Assembly: GCA_903813345.2 (NCBI GenBank)
Contig: CAIIXF020000294.1
Span: forward strand, 1-25,000
DNA from: Owenia fusiformis
Lineage: Eukaryota; Annelida; Polychaeta; Sabellida; Oweniidae
DNA length: 25,000 nucleotides
Direction of reading: 5' to 3'
Of the stretch, positions 24,989 through 25,000 are shown piece by piece (positions within the stretch are counted from its first letter, which is position 1; every line of letters begins with the position of its first letter). The translations under genes and the position numbers were made by a program. The notes below the pieces were generated by a model. The model searched no databases, was not told where the DNA came from, and worked only from the letters and a program-made list of their open reading frames with translations.

Positions 24989-25000
24989 AACTCTTAAGGT

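Overview
This is eukaryotic, metazoan nuclear DNA: AT-rich, intron-rich and full of short non-autonomous transposons, tRNA-derived repeats and minisatellites. The protein modules are trypsin-like, TSP1, CCP/sushi, VWA, SEA and CBM14/peritrophin-A, all extracellular animal domains joined by mostly phase-1 introns. The domain set and repeat style suggest a marine invertebrate, most likely a bivalve mollusc. That assignment is inference, not proof.

Layout. 1-760: three tandem copies of a ~298 bp unit carrying a minus-strand tRNA-like box between short inverted repeats. 1291-4021: a miniature LTR retrotransposon (TRIM) whose LTR contains a tRNA-like sequence. A 2.26 kb Foldback/TU-like element with minisatellite inverted repeats sits inside its first LTR, flanked by an 8-bp target duplication. 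4259-10094 (+): gene A, the 3' nine exons (545 codons in the window) of a secreted mosaic protein. It has the end of a catalytically dead trypsin-like domain (GDAGSP), one TSP1, three CCPs, a linker and a C-terminal VWA domain. Its introns hold several MITEs. 10776-21560 (-): gene B, converging on gene A. It has nine well supported coding exons plus one tentative exon and encodes a single-pass type II membrane protein of about 690 residues: a charged cytoplasmic head, a TM segment, a Thr-rich stalk, a SEA domain, a Pro-rich linker and three CBM14 chitin-binding domains. Its introns hold two large minisatellites (~68 bp and 69 bp units), a TIR element, a MITE and a SINE-like tRNA fragment. 22259-23122 (-): ORF C, a Lys-rich unidentified protein with SUMO-related motifs. 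23190-23497: a 63-bp x5 tandem repeat open on both strands, possibly an exon of the same minus-strand gene. 24287-24831: a 535-bp near-perfect palindrome with 5-bp flanking repeats.

Genes A and B are convergent, with stop codons about 680 bp apart. Both make extracellular or cell-surface proteins (complement/protease-homologue modules and chitin binding), compatible with immunity or matrix/shell biology, but nothing in the sequence proves a joint function. Splice junctions were read by eye. The reading frame closes across every proposed junction of gene A (1638 nt) and gene B (2073 nt with the tentative exon), which is the strongest support for the models. The 5' part of gene A lies outside the window.
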